A stretch of 64,000 nt of DNA from Candidatus Ribeiella danica (GCA_016717335.1 JADKFS010000010.1:186001-250000), one strand, 5' to 3'. Counted from the first letter of the stretch, positions 17,301-25,195 are shown. Program-made: numbers and translations. Notes: generated by a model from the letters alone, not told the origin.

Positions 17301-18091
17301 CCGACCGCGTTGACCTGCATGCGCCGGCCGATCCGCCGCAGCAGCGTGGCGCGCTTGTACTGGCTGAAGTCGTGGCCGGTGCGCGCGCGCAGCATGGTGA
17401 AGATCTCGCGCAGCGTGTCGGACTCGGTCTCGGGGCGCGGCGCATCCTCGGGCGGGAGCCGGAGCGACTCGGCGCCGCGCCAGTACTCGATCAGCCTGGC
17501 GGGCATCTCCGCCACCGGCAGCACGAAGTCGACCAGGCCGGTCGCGATCGCGTTGCGCGGCATCGAGTCGAACTCGGCCTCGGACGGCTCCTGCGCCAGC
17601 ACCACGCCGCCCTGCTCCTTGATCCGCTGCGCGCCGATCGAGCCGTCGGCGCCGCTGCCCGAGAGGACGATCGCCGCGGCGTTAGGCCCGTGCGTCTCGG
17701 CCAGCGTGCGGAAGAACAGGTCGATCGGCGCGCGCTGGCCGCGCCGGCCCTCCGGCTCCCTGGGCTGGAGCGTGTGGTCGACCATCGAGAGGAACTTGGA
17801 GGGCGGGATGACGTACACCCGGCCCGGCTCGACCGTGATCGGCGCGATCACCTGCATCACCGGCATCGCGGTGACGTGCTGGAGCAGCTCGGCGGCCCTG
17901 CTCTCGTGCTCGGGCGACAGGTGCAGGATGACCACGAAGGCCATCCCATTGTCTTCCGGCACATTCGAGAGGAAGCGCTGCAGCGCCTGCAGGCCGCCCG
18001 ACGAGGCGCCGATCCCGACGATCCGCAGATCCCCGGCGCCGGCCCGATCGGGGCGCGTGGGCTCATCCGGCTGTGGCGAATCTGGACCCAT
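14336..18091 (-). CDS. CheB-CheR-PAS-histidine kinase fusion (1251 residues)
   Basis: A soluble hybrid signalling protein. Domains: CheB methylesterase 25-205 (GASSGG with Ser30, His57, Asp149 in SGSGADG); CheR methyltransferase 225-485 (RDLLISVTNFFRD, AAGCATGEEAYS at 325-336, ATDIDEESI, CRNLLIYL); PAS-like 530-635; a strong coiled coil 645-740 with repeated NEEL/EELQ heptads; PAS 740-845; PAS 860-985; HisKA_3 dimerisation helix with phosphoacceptor His1052 (RELHDQLGQQIS); HATPase 1140-1240 (NVLKHA, DDGRGF, GLLGIQERV). No membrane segment is visible. All CheB catalytic residues and the SAM loop are present, so both enzyme halves may be active. The His-kinase half matches the NarL-type regulator directly downstream (8-base overlap). 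Confidence 0.92.
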   Translation of the reverse strand: MGPDSPQPDEPTRPDRAGAGDLRIVGIGASSGGLQALQRFLSNVPEDNGMAFVVILHLSPEHESRAAELLQHVTAMPVMQVIAPITVEPGRVYVIPPSKFLSMVDHTLQPREPEGRRGQRAPIDLFFRTLAETHGPNAAAIVLSGSGADGSIGAQRIKEQGGVVLAQEPSEAEFDSMPRNAIATGLVDFVLPVAEMPARLIEYWRGAESLRLPPEDAPRPETESDTLREIFTMLRARTGHDFSQYKRATLLRRIGRRMQVNAVGDLASYLVVLSTRPEEIQALLRDLLISVTNFFRDSTTWLALETIVRRLFAGKEPGEQVRVWAAGCATGEEAYSVAMLLYEHALTIEQTPNIQIFATDIDEESIAIARQGLYPETIAADVSPERLQRFFMPEQGRYRIKKEIRDLVLFAPHNLLRDPPFSKLDLITCRNLLIYLNRDMQDQVLYLFHFTLRPDGYLLLGASESTDGVPGLFTPIDKIHRLYQRRTAPATLPAPMPAVPLIGTLRRPPILAGASDGDVRSFGKLHAQLLAEHTPPSVIINEEYEIVHLSRGVSRFLQFAEGEPSHNLLKVVHPDVRVELRTALFAVLQRGSGLESRRVRVELDSKAWLVNLVVQPIREPDWARGYILVIFNDVAEADDLERGGSRDAEPVVRQLEEELQRAKEQLRATIEQYETAVEEYKAANEELQAINEELRAATEELETSKEELQSVNEELITVNQELKHKVEEVGQSNNDLQNLMSSTEIGTIFVDRELRIKRYTPSAQAIFNLIPTDINRPLAHITHKLHYDRLIADAASVIETLAKVEREVPSHEGCWYLARLLPYRTIEDKIDGVIITVVDITISRRADEELRGLYRDLELERARQAMVLQQLPAGVIIAEAPSGKLIFGNAQVSRIWRHEYVEASSVAEYDRYQGYSLDGRALKSEEWPLARSIAAGEIVQNEEIAFARGDGTRGVMNVSSAPIRDQDGTIIVAVTTFVDITERKRAETELRHARDELEARVRDRTQELAEANQVLRSENAERRRAEAARGELLRQLVTAQEEERHRIARELHDQLGQQISALRLDLARLNESPTQKTIERLQRLAAQLDDDVDRLAIELRPSTLDDLGLHIALQQHVEEWSERNGVAAEFQATGMNDAPIPPAIEIVLYRVVQEALTNVLKHAQARHVSVILEQRASEVRAIVEDDGRGFDLETEPPSGASERRLGLLGIQERVALVGGSVTFESAIARGTTVYVRIPLPHAAPEEEATSA

Positions 18092-18130
18092 AAGCGTGCC
18101 TGCGTCTCATTCTTCGATCACGTGGTCGAT

Positions 18131-18174
18131 CGTCAAGCCGATCGCTCTATAAGCGAATGGCAGCTTCTATTATA
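18131..18174 (-). promoter_or_regulatory. Candidate promoter elements of the CheB-CheR kinase operon
   Basis: On the minus strand a perfect TATAAT lies at 18169-18174, about 78 bases before the ATG. A TTGACG at 18131-18136 lies closer to the gene with a poor -10. The first is more likely, but lacks a clear -35. Confidence 0.4.
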
Positions 18175-18179
18175 CCGCG

Positions 18180-18880
18180 CCGCGGCGCCAGTGATCGGGT
18201 TCTTTCCGGGGCTTACGCCCCCGGCCCCCGCCTTGTCAGCTTGTCAGCTTGTCAGCTTGTCAGCTTGTCTCCGGGGCGCTGCGCCCCCGGCCCCCCGGCA
18301 CCCAGCGGGTACCCGGGGAACCCGCGCCGGTTCCCCAGCCCCCCTCCGGCAAATGATGCCGGATCAGCTACATTGTTGGTGGCCTATGCCTATCACCCTG
18401 TCTACGAAGCGGGTTGCCACCCGCCGCGCCTGAATTCAGCCAGGCATGGCGCCAAACATCGCAAACGAGACGGTTCCCTTTTGGCGGTCCAGGGCAACGC
18501 CCCGTCTCACGGGCGGCGGGGTGGCGGCCCACCCCGCCACGCGGGGGCACGGGGCGCGCAGCCCCCCGAAGAAGCGGGTTGCCACCCGCCGCGCCTGAAT
18601 TCAGCCAGGCATGCGCGCCAAACATCGCAAACGAGACGGCATTCTTTTGGGGTCCAGGGGCAGCGCTGCGCCCCGGGCGGCCCGGGGGCAGCCACGCCTC
18701 CCCGCGGGGCCCTGGGCGCATGGCAGCCCCGGACGCGGGTTGCCACCCGCCGCGCCTGAATTCACCAGCGGCGCGCCATCGCAAAGCGGCTGCACAGAGG
18801 TGGCGTCCAGGGGCAGGCGCCGCCCCGCGGGGGGGGGGGGGGCGGCCCGGGAGGCGCTGGAGGTGCGCTTTTGAGGGCCG
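18180..18880 (+). repeat. Dispersed composite repeat, copy 3 (long, with internal re-duplications)
   Basis: Fills most of the 1.1-kb gene-free gap between the kinase and CheB. It opens with ccggggcttacgcccccgg and a 4-5 copy cttgtcag array (18232-18270), then ggggcgctgcgcccccgg, gaacccgcgccggttcc and cccctccggcaaatgatgcc. The word gggttgccacccgccgcgcc followed by tgaattcagccaggcatg occurs three times (about 18412, 18578 and 18736), so the distal part has been re-amplified. Nothing in it looks coding. Confidence 0.8.
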
Positions 18881-18914
18881 GGCAGGAGCGCGGCCACGCC
18901 CTGCCCGACCAACC

Positions 18915-18991
18915 CGGTCGCCTGCCCGGCCACCCCGGTCGCCTGCCCGGCCACCCCGGTCGCCTGCCCGGCCACCCCGGTCGCCTGCCCG
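18915..18991. repeat. 21-base tandem repeat, 3.6 copies
   Basis: The unit cggtcgcctgcccggccaccc is repeated exactly three times, with a partial fourth copy. The unit is a multiple of three, giving AGDRGGR-type peptides on the minus strand, but no credible gene contains it. Confidence 0.85.
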
Positions 18992-19214
18992 AATCGAGTC
19001 GGTAACCCGCCCGATCGAGTCGGCGCCCGACCCGACACAGGCGATCGGCAAGCCCCACGCCCCACGCCCCACGCCGCACAGCTCAAGGGCCGCACGCTAC
19101 AAGTGACAGAGAGTGTTGCTTTTGGGGGTCTGGGGGCGCACCGCGGCACACGACGTGCTGGATGGCCAGCAGCCTCGCACTGGATAGGGAACACTCTGGA
19201 GAAAGGGAGATCGC

Positions 19215-20210
19215 ATGCCAGGCCACGAGATCATCGTGATCGGCGCGTCGGCCGGCGGGATCGAGGCGATGACGAAGATCGCCCCCGACCTGCCCGCCAC
19301 GATCCCGGCGGCGATCTTCGTCGTCCAGCACATTCCTGCGACCGGGCCGAGCATGCTGCCGGAGATCCTGCGCCGCGCCGGCGCGCTCCCGGCCAGGCAC
19401 CCGGCCGACGGCGACGCGATCGAGCACGGCTGGATCTATGTTGCGCCGCCCGACCACCACATGCTGATCGAGCCGGGCCACATCCACGTCGTGCGCGGGC
19501 CAAAGGAGAACGGCTTTCGCCCGGCGATCGACGCCACCTTCCGCACCGCAGCGCGCGCCTACGGCCCGCGCGTGGCCGGCGTCGTGCTGACGGGGATGCT
19601 GGACGATGGGACCGCCGGGCTGCTGGCGATCAAGCGGCGGCGCGGGATGGCGATCGTCCAGGCACCGGCCGATGCGCCCTTCCCAAGCATGCCGGCCAGC
19701 GCCATGCGCTACGTCGAGGTGGACGCCGCGCTCGCGCTGGTCGACATCCCGCCGCTGCTGGTGCGCCTGGCGCACCAGCAGCCCGATCCGGAGAGTGAGG
19801 TGCCTATGTCGGAGCAGCTCGACCTCGAGGCCGGCATCTCGGAGATGGATCGCGAGGCGATCGAGCGGGCCGACACGCTGGCCAAGCCCGCGCCCTTCTC
19901 CTGCCCCGACTGCGGCGGCGTGCTGGCCGAGTTCTACGACGGCGACCTGCTGCGCTTCCGCTGCCAGGTCGGGCACGCCTTCTCGCAGGAGAGCCTGCTG
20001 GCGTGCCAGACCGAGACGCTCGACCGCGACCTGTGGGCGGCATTCCGCTCGCTGGACGAGCGCGCGACCCTGGCGCGCCGGCTGGCGCGCGACGCGCAGC
20101 GCTTCAACGACAGCGTGGGCGAGCGGCGCTTCGCGCAGCTGATCGAGCAGGCCGAGTGGCAGAAGCAGCGCCTCCGCCAGGCGCTGCTGAAGGAACAGGC
20201 TGGCGCGTAG
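19215..20210 (+). CDS. CheB-type protein-glutamate methylesterase without receiver domain, with C-terminal zinc-ribbon-like segment
   Basis: A 331-residue protein. The methylesterase/deamidase domain occupies 5-185: GASAGG with Ser12, VVQHIP with His39 and LTGMLDDG with Asp131, so the catalytic triad is complete. There is no N-terminal receiver, so activity is not controlled by CheA-type phosphorylation within the protein. A second small domain (about 225-260) has Cys230, Cys233, Cys250 and His254 in FSCPDCGGVLAEFYDGD and FRCQVGHAFS, probably binding zinc; it is followed by a helical tail of about 70 residues. This layout is known for stand-alone CheB-like proteins. A GGGAG site precedes the ATG. 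It could demethylate the product of a CheR domain in the preceding cluster. Confidence 0.9.
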   Translation: MPGHEIIVIGASAGGIEAMTKIAPDLPATIPAAIFVVQHIPATGPSMLPEILRRAGALPARHPADGDAIEHGWIYVAPPDHHMLIEPGHIHVVRGPKENGFRPAIDATFRTAARAYGPRVAGVVLTGMLDDGTAGLLAIKRRRGMAIVQAPADAPFPSMPASAMRYVEVDAALALVDIPPLLVRLAHQQPDPESEVPMSEQLDLEAGISEMDREAIERADTLAKPAPFSCPDCGGVLAEFYDGDLLRFRCQVGHAFSQESLLACQTETLDRDLWAAFRSLDERATLARRLARDAQRFNDSVGERRFAQLIEQAEWQKQRLRQALLKEQAGA

Positions 20211-20238
20211 CCCGGTGGCTTCTCTTCACTATTTGCCC

Positions 20239-21921
20239 TCACTCGGCCGGCGGCCGATCCACGCGCGCCGCGTCGATCGACGCCTGCAGCGGGGCGGTGG
20301 CGTCGGTCGGCTTGAGCTCGCGCATCGTCGGGGGCGCGTCCGGCCTGCCGGCGCGAGCGGGCTGCTGGTCGAGCAGCCGGGCGTCGATCGCCTCGGCCAG
20401 CCGCCGCGCCGTGTTGCCATCGACCAGCCCCTGGCGCAAGAGATCCTGCAGGGTGGCCCGCTCGATCCGCAGCAGCTGCTCGCGGGTTGCGCGCAGCTCC
20501 TCGGCCTCGAGCGCCGACTGGTTCTGGTAGAGCCCGTCGAGCTCGGCGTCGAGCTGCTGCCCGGCCGCGCGGTAGGCCATGTCGAGCTGCGCGTACACGC
20601 GCGGCGAGAGCACCGCATCGTCCTCGAGCCGCCGCAGCTCGCGCCAGGCCGCGCGCAGCATCAGCAGCTGGGCGCGCCGCTCGTGGTACGCGCGCCGCAG
20701 CTCGTCGCCGCCGTTCAATCCCATCCAGCGCAGCAGCGGCTCCATGCTCAGCCCCTGGATCAGCAGCGTGAACAGCACGACGCCGTAGGTCAGGTCGAGC
20801 AGCAGCTGCCGACCGGGCAGGTTCACCGGCAGGCTGAGCACGACCGCCAGGCTGACCGCGCCGCGCAGCCCGCCCCAGAACAGCGTGTGCAGCCAGCGCA
20901 GCGGCAGCACGCGCGGCAGCGGCAGCACCGCCAGCCCCAGGCCGTAGACCACGATCGCGCGCGCGAGCAGCACCGCGCCGATCGCGACCGCGATCGGCCA
21001 CAGGTTGGCCAGCATGCTGGGCAGGTCGACCTCCAGGCCGATCAGCAGGAACAGCGCCGAGTTCAGCAGGAACGCGATGTACTCCCAGAAGTTGAGCAGC
21101 GCCAGGCGCGTCGTCGGCGACATCCCGCGCCGCGCGCCGACGTTCCCCAGCACCAGGCCGGCCATCACGACCGCGATCACGCCCGAGACGTGCAGCACCT
21201 CGGCGATGATGAAGGTGCCATAGGTCAGCATCGTCGTGAGCGTGATCTCGATCAGGTGATCGTCGATCCGCGCGGTCAGGCGCGAAGCCAGGGTGCCGGT
21301 CACGGCCCCGATCAGCAGCCCACCGCCGACCACCAGGACGAAGTCGAGCGCGTCGCCGGCGATGTCGAAGCTGCCGGCCACAACGACGCCCAGCATGATC
21401 CGCGAGAGCACGACCGCCGTGCCGTCGTTGAACAGGCTCTCGCCTTCGACCAGCAGCTCAAGCGTGTGCGGCACGCCGAGGCGCTTGAAGATCGCCAGCA
21501 CCGCGATCGGGTCGGTCGCGGCGACGATCGCGCCGAACAGCAGCGCGGTCGGCCAGGCCAGCCCGATGCCCCAGTGGACGAGCGCGCCGACGATGCCGGC
21601 CGTGAGGAGCACGCCCGGGATCGCCAGCACGGCGATCGGCATGAGCGTCTTGCGCAGCGCGGTCGCCTCGATCTGCAGCGAGGCCTCGAACAGCAGCGCC
21701 GGCAGAAACAGCATCAGGATGAGGTGGGGCGTCAGGTGGATCTCATCCAGCTCAAGGTCGCGCAGCAGCGGCAGCGGGCCGCGCAGGAGCACCCCGAGCA
21801 CGAGCCCGGCCAGCACCAGCGCGACCGGGTAGGGGAAGCGGGTCGGCCGCGTGGCGATGCCGACCGACGCGATGATCAGCAGCAAGACGATCATCGCGAT
21901 GTCGAGCGTGGCAACATCCAT
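20239..21921 (-). CDS. CPA1-type Na(+)/H(+) antiporter
   Basis: A 560-residue cation:proton antiporter. The start at 21921 (MDVATLDIAMIVLLLIIASVG) gives about 12 transmembrane helices in the first 410 residues. Family signatures: the ATDPIAVLAIFKRL segment (ion-binding Asp), the following GESLFNDGTAVVL, and RGAVSLAVVLSLP near the end of the membrane part. The last 150 residues are a charged, helical cytoplasmic tail rich in EEL and LR heptads. It begins 13 bases after the SelA-like gene, so they form a two-gene operon. Function: exchange of sodium (or potassium) for protons across the inner membrane. Confidence 0.92.
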   Translation of the reverse strand: MDVATLDIAMIVLLLIIASVGIATRPTRFPYPVALVLAGLVLGVLLRGPLPLLRDLELDEIHLTPHLILMLFLPALLFEASLQIEATALRKTLMPIAVLAIPGVLLTAGIVGALVHWGIGLAWPTALLFGAIVAATDPIAVLAIFKRLGVPHTLELLVEGESLFNDGTAVVLSRIMLGVVVAGSFDIAGDALDFVLVVGGGLLIGAVTGTLASRLTARIDDHLIEITLTTMLTYGTFIIAEVLHVSGVIAVVMAGLVLGNVGARRGMSPTTRLALLNFWEYIAFLLNSALFLLIGLEVDLPSMLANLWPIAVAIGAVLLARAIVVYGLGLAVLPLPRVLPLRWLHTLFWGGLRGAVSLAVVLSLPVNLPGRQLLLDLTYGVVLFTLLIQGLSMEPLLRWMGLNGGDELRRAYHERRAQLLMLRAAWRELRRLEDDAVLSPRVYAQLDMAYRAAGQQLDAELDGLYQNQSALEAEELRATREQLLRIERATLQDLLRQGLVDGNTARRLAEAIDARLLDQQPARAGRPDAPPTMRELKPTDATAPLQASIDAARVDRPPAE

Positions 21922-21934
21922 TAGACAGCTACCC

Positions 21935-23062
21935 TCACAGGCCCCTGCGCGCTGCGGCAAGCGCCTGCCGCAGCGCCGCGAGCACCAGCCGCTCCTCGCC
22001 CGGCGCGACCGTCTGCGGGTTCAGCGCGATCGTGTCGCCCTCGACCAGCCCGACCGCGACCGGCGGGTCGCCGCGCAGCAGCGCCCCCACCAGCTGGTCG
22101 CGCGTCAGCCCGCACTCCTGGCCAACCCGCACCAGCGCGCGGCTGTGCGGCTGGCCGGCCTCGCTGGGGAAGCCGCGCGCCAGCTGGAGCCCAGGCACAT
22201 CCCGCAGCCCATCCAGCCAGAACTGGACCATCGTCTCGTAGCTGTCCAGCAGCGCCGCCTCATCCTGCGCCAGCGACCACTCGACCGCCGCGAGCATGCC
22301 GACCAGCTCCTCCTTGCCGACCTTCATCGGACGGCCGAGGCTGTAGTTCGGGCTGCCGTTCAGCCGGCAGGCGGCGATCAGGTCCGGCCGGCCCAGCACC
22401 AGCCCGGCCGACTGCGGCCCGCGCAGGCCCTTGCCGCCGCTGAAGATCGCGACGTCGGCGCCCATCTCGGCGGTGAAGCGCCACAGGTTGGCGATCGGCG
22501 GGATCTGCGCGGCGGCGTCGACGATCACCGGCACGCCGCGCGCGTGGGCGGCCGCGATCACCTGATCCAGCGGCAGCGCGCCCTGCGCGAAGTGCGCGCC
22601 GGCGAAGTAGACCACGCAGGCGCTGCGCGGCGTGATCGCGGCCTCAAGCTCCCACAGCTGCGCGCCCGGGGCCACGCCGATCTCGACCAGCCGCGCGCCG
22701 GTCTGTCGGATGGCGTAGTCGTAGCCGTTGCGCTGGCAGCGGTGGACGATCACCTCGCTCGGGCCGCCCGCCAGGTACGGGAAGCGCGCGATCGCGGCCG
22801 GGTCGTCGCCGGCGATACAGGCCGCCACCGCCAGCGTGATGCCGGCCGCCGCGCCGGACGAAACGTAACAGGCCGGGTTGTGGGTCAGCTCGGCGATGCG
22901 CGCGCCGACGCGCAGCTGCAGCGCGTCCAGGTCGACGAACGCGCCGGCGGCCGCGGCCATGGCCTCGATCACCGGCGGCGGCATGCGCGAGCCCCCCAGC
23001 CGGGTGAGGGTCGCGGCGGCGTTGATCAGCGGCCGAATCCCAAGGTCGTCATAGGTCGTCAT
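21935..23062 (-). CDS. SelA-like PLP-dependent enzyme (aminotransferase fold)
   Basis: A 375-residue PLP enzyme related to L-seryl-tRNA(Sec) selenium transferase. Start at 23062 (MTTYDDLGIRPLINAAATLTRLGG), the classic opening of the SelA/DgaE-like family; longer versions read through a repeat. The PLP lysine is in VAIFSGGKGLRGPQSAGLVL. PVIVDAAAQIPP carries the Asp that contacts the PLP pyridine nitrogen. At 375 residues it is shorter than true SelA (about 460) and lacks the N-terminal tRNA-binding domain. It is therefore more likely a catabolic lyase such as the D-glucosaminate-6-phosphate ammonia-lyase type. No selenocysteine gene is nearby. Co-transcribed with the CPA1 antiporter. Confidence 0.82.
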   Translation of the reverse strand: MTTYDDLGIRPLINAAATLTRLGGSRMPPPVIEAMAAAAGAFVDLDALQLRVGARIAELTHNPACYVSSGAAAGITLAVAACIAGDDPAAIARFPYLAGGPSEVIVHRCQRNGYDYAIRQTGARLVEIGVAPGAQLWELEAAITPRSACVVYFAGAHFAQGALPLDQVIAAAHARGVPVIVDAAAQIPPIANLWRFTAEMGADVAIFSGGKGLRGPQSAGLVLGRPDLIAACRLNGSPNYSLGRPMKVGKEELVGMLAAVEWSLAQDEAALLDSYETMVQFWLDGLRDVPGLQLARGFPSEAGQPHSRALVRVGQECGLTRDQLVGALLRGDPPVAVGLVEGDTIALNPQTVAPGEERLVLAALRQALAAARRGL

Positions 23063-23204
23063 TGCGCTGCCTCTCGTCGTGGCGGCGGCGCGGCGCAGCC
23101 GGGCGCACCCGCGCCGCAGTGTGCGGAATACAAGTCGGAAGGGAGTGGGTGATGCCGCGGCTACTCTACAACCCGCGCGGGGCGCTGTCAAGAATGAGGG
23201 CTAC

Positions 23205-23725
23205 CGCTTTTCCGGGGCGCTGCGCCCCCGGCCCCCCGCCTTGTCAGCTTGTCGTCTTGTCAGCTTGTCAGCTTCTCTCCGGGGCGCTGCGCCCCCGGCC
23301 CCCCGCCTTGTCAGCTTGTCGTCTTGTCAGCTTGCCGGGGCGCTGCCCCCCGCGCCTTGTCAGCTTGTGTCTTGTCAGCTTGTCGCTTTTCCGGGGCGCT
23401 GCGCCCCCGGCCCCCCGCCTTGTCATCTTGTCGTCTTGTCAGCTTGTCAGCTTGTCAGCTGTCTCTCCGGGGCGCTGCGCCCCCGGCCCCCGCCCGGGGG
23501 AACCCGCGCCGGTTCCCCCGGCCCCCTCCGGCAAATGATGCTGGCTCACATTCACGGTCTGTGGCGCATGCCTATCAACATTCCTGAGGTGGCGGGTTGT
23601 CTCCCGCCGCGCCTGGATTCAGCCGGGCATGCGCGCCAAGCACCGAAACCGAGGCGGCATCTTTTTGGGGTCCAGGGGCGCAGCCCCACCCGCGGGGCGC
23701 GGGGGCGCGCAGCCCCCGCACAAAC
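23205..23725 (+). repeat. Dispersed composite repeat, copy 4
   Basis: Occupies nearly all of the 737-base gap upstream of the PIG-L gene. The module ccggggcgctgcgcccccgg followed by cttgtcag octamers occurs four times (near 23214, 23280, 23336 and 23392), then gaacccgcgccggttccc, cccctccggcaaatgatgc, the gcatgcctatcaacattcc segment, gggttgtctcccgccgcgcc, and ttggggtccaggggcgcag. Octamer arrays within it have 2-4 copies each. Confidence 0.8.
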
Positions 23726-23738
23726 GATCGCAAAGACC

Positions 23739-23768
23739 TAGACAGAACGACGCCCCATGTAGTACACT
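23739..23768 (+). promoter_or_regulatory. Candidate promoter of the PIG-L deacetylase gene
   Basis: TAGACA at 23739-23744 and TACACT at 23763-23768 with an 18-base spacer, 31 bases before the ATG at 23800. The pair lies immediately after the repeat block. Confidence 0.45.
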
Positions 23769-23799
23769 GGTGGCAGCAGAATCAGAGATTAGTGAGCCA

Positions 23800-24525
23800 A
23801 TGACAGACACAACCAACAGCCAGCTGCGCGTCCTGGGCATCTTCGCGCACCCCGACGACGCCGAGTTTACCTGCGGCGGTAGCGCGGCGCTCTGGGCCAG
23901 CCAGGGCGCGCAGATCACGTATGTGGTGATCACCAACGGCGCGGCCGGCAGCAACGACCCGAACCAGGACCTGGGCGAGCTGGTCCGCCTGCGCGAGGCC
24001 GAGCAGCGCGCCGCCTGCGATACGCTGGGCGTGCAGGAGCTGATCTTCCTGGGCTACGCCGACGGCACGCTCCAGCCGACGATCGAGCTGCGCCGCGACC
24101 TGACCCGCATCATCCGGCGCCTCAGGCCCGACCGGGTCGTCACCGGCGACCCGACCACCGTCTTCGCCGGCTACGAGTACATCAACCACCCCGACCACCG
24201 CGCCGCCGCGGAGGCCGCGATCTACGCGGTCTTCCCGAGCGCCGTGACGCGGCCGATCTTCCCCGAGCTGCTGGACGAGGGACTCGAGCCGCACCAGGTC
24301 AAGGAGGTCTACGTCTCGGGCGAGGCGGCCAGCGTCAACCTGTACGTCGATATCTCCACCACGATCGAGCAGAAGATCGAGGCGCTGCGCTGCCACAAGA
24401 GCCAGCTCGACCCCGGCGACGGCCAGTGGATCCGCGACTGGGCCGCCGAGACGGGCAAGGCCGGCGGGCTGCAGTACGCCGAGGCGTTCCGCGTGATGAA
24501 GCTGGTCAACCAGGAGAGCACGTAG
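23800..24525 (+). CDS. PIG-L family (LmbE-like) deacetylase
   Basis: A 241-residue zinc-dependent N-deacetylase of the PIG-L/LmbE family, members of which act on N-acetylglucosaminyl conjugates. Start at 23800 (MTDTTNSQLRVLGIFAHPDD); earlier starts translate repeat DNA. The zinc/catalytic motif AHPDDAEF lies near residue 17 and the second histidine motif NHPDHRAA near residue 124. VVITNGAAGSNDP and GYADGTLQP are typical connecting loops. Substrate unknown: no bacillithiol- or mycothiol-biosynthesis neighbour is present. It stands alone, followed by an unusual structured intergenic region. Confidence 0.9.
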   Translation: MTDTTNSQLRVLGIFAHPDDAEFTCGGSAALWASQGAQITYVVITNGAAGSNDPNQDLGELVRLREAEQRAACDTLGVQELIFLGYADGTLQPTIELRRDLTRIIRRLRPDRVVTGDPTTVFAGYEYINHPDHRAAAEAAIYAVFPSAVTRPIFPELLDEGLEPHQVKEVYVSGEAASVNLYVDISTTIEQKIEALRCHKSQLDPGDGQWIRDWAAETGKAGGLQYAEAFRVMKLVNQEST

Positions 24526-24544
24526 TTTCCAGCCGCGGGGTTGA

Positions 24545-24865
24545 GCGGAGCGCGGCGCGCTCCGACGGCCTGCGTGGCTCGTTTTATAGTAGATCCGGCG
24601 AAAGGATCTTGGAGCGCGTGGTCGCGACGGCTGGAGAGATGGGTTGGTCCCCCATCGCCGGGACCGGGCGGCCACGCGGTCGAGATCCCTGTGAGAGGAG
24701 GGCAGATATTCAAAGGTAGACCTGTGCATCCAAGGGGTCGTTGCCCAGGCCTGGGACGGAGGCGACGCCCGACAGCTCACCCTACCCCGACTTGGGGTAA
24801 GCTCCCAGGACGAACCGCCGGTGATGCCTTCCGGCGGAGCGCCCTTGAACAAGTGCCCTGATCGA
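24545..24865 (+). other. Highly structured intergenic region, candidate non-coding RNA
   Basis: No convincing gene lies in 24526-25195. On the plus strand this part has strong nested pairings. AGATCC (about 24589), GGATCT (about 24604) and AGATCC (about 24683) can form two mutually exclusive stems. CGCGTGGTC and GGCCACGCG enclose a hairpin GATGGG/CCCATC whose loop GGTCCC matches GGGACC just downstream, a possible pseudoknot. Two further hairpins follow: TACCCC/GGGGTA and CCGCCGG/CCGGCGG. A TATAGT lies at about 24583. It resembles none of the RNA families I checked by eye (RNase P, tmRNA, 6S, SRP, T-box, cobalamin, TPP, SAM, glycine). Confidence 0.35.
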
Positions 24866-24867
24866 CA

Positions 24868-24900
24868 TTGCAGATTGTAGATTGCAGATCGCAGATTGTC
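24868..24900. repeat. Heptamer short tandem repeat (gcagatt)
   Basis: Four imperfect copies of gcagatt/gtagatt/gcagatc, followed by related aatctgaaatctgaaac words to about 24930. Confidence 0.6.
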
Positions 24901-24929
24901 TCAACCCAATCTGAAATCTGAAACCTGAA

Positions 24930-25097
24930 CTCTACAATTCTTGGAGGCATTGCTCCGAAAGGCTTTACAGAAGGGGGGATCTCACTCGACCAGACAACGA
25001 GCAACTGAGCGCGCCCTGCCCCTGCGAGACGCTCGGTGGGGGGCAGACCGCAAGCGTACAGAGCCACAGAACGGTCACACTGAGCCGCCCTTTTTAA
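24930..25097 (+). other. Second structured stretch ending in a T run, candidate small RNA
   Basis: Contains CTGCCCC/GGGGCAG enclosing CGAG/CTCG, then GACCG/CGGTC, and ends with cactgagccgccc followed by five T, a terminator-like ending. The segment lies directly upstream of the aminotransferase leader. It could be a separate small RNA or the 3' part of the structured region before it. Confidence 0.25.
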
Positions 25098-25172
25098 CGA
25101 TGAGCGATGAACGATGAACGATGGATAGCTGGACGATCTGGTTCAGCGCTCAGCGTTCGGCATTCAGCGCTC
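25098..25172. repeat. Heptamer arrays (gatgaac and gttcagc) upstream of the aminotransferase
   Basis: gatgagcgatgaacgatg words at 25098-25125 are followed by gttcagcgctcagcgttcgg words at 25141-25170. The two word types are near reverse complements of each other, so the leader can fold into a hairpin ahead of the ribosome-binding site at 25184. Confidence 0.55.
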
Positions 25173-25195
25173 TAAAAGCCTTTCAGGAGGACAAT

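Noticed and set aside
14093..18433. 1446-codon plus-strand frame
   Set aside because: Antisense shadow of the CheB-CheR kinase; low-complexity Leu/Arg/Gln composition without motifs.
18414..19106. 230-codon frame over the composite repeat near 18.4-19.1 kb
   Set aside because: Made of repeat-encoded low-complexity peptide; the same peptide appears at other repeat copies in several frames.
21935..23062. Selenocysteine biosynthesis (SelA) assignment
   Set aside because: The protein is shorter than SelA, lacks the N-terminal tRNA-binding domain, and no selB, selD or selC was found nearby.
24545..25097. RNase P, tmRNA, 6S, SRP RNA, T-box, common riboswitches or a group II intron
   Set aside because: Universal core sequences of those families are absent; kept only as an unassigned structured region.
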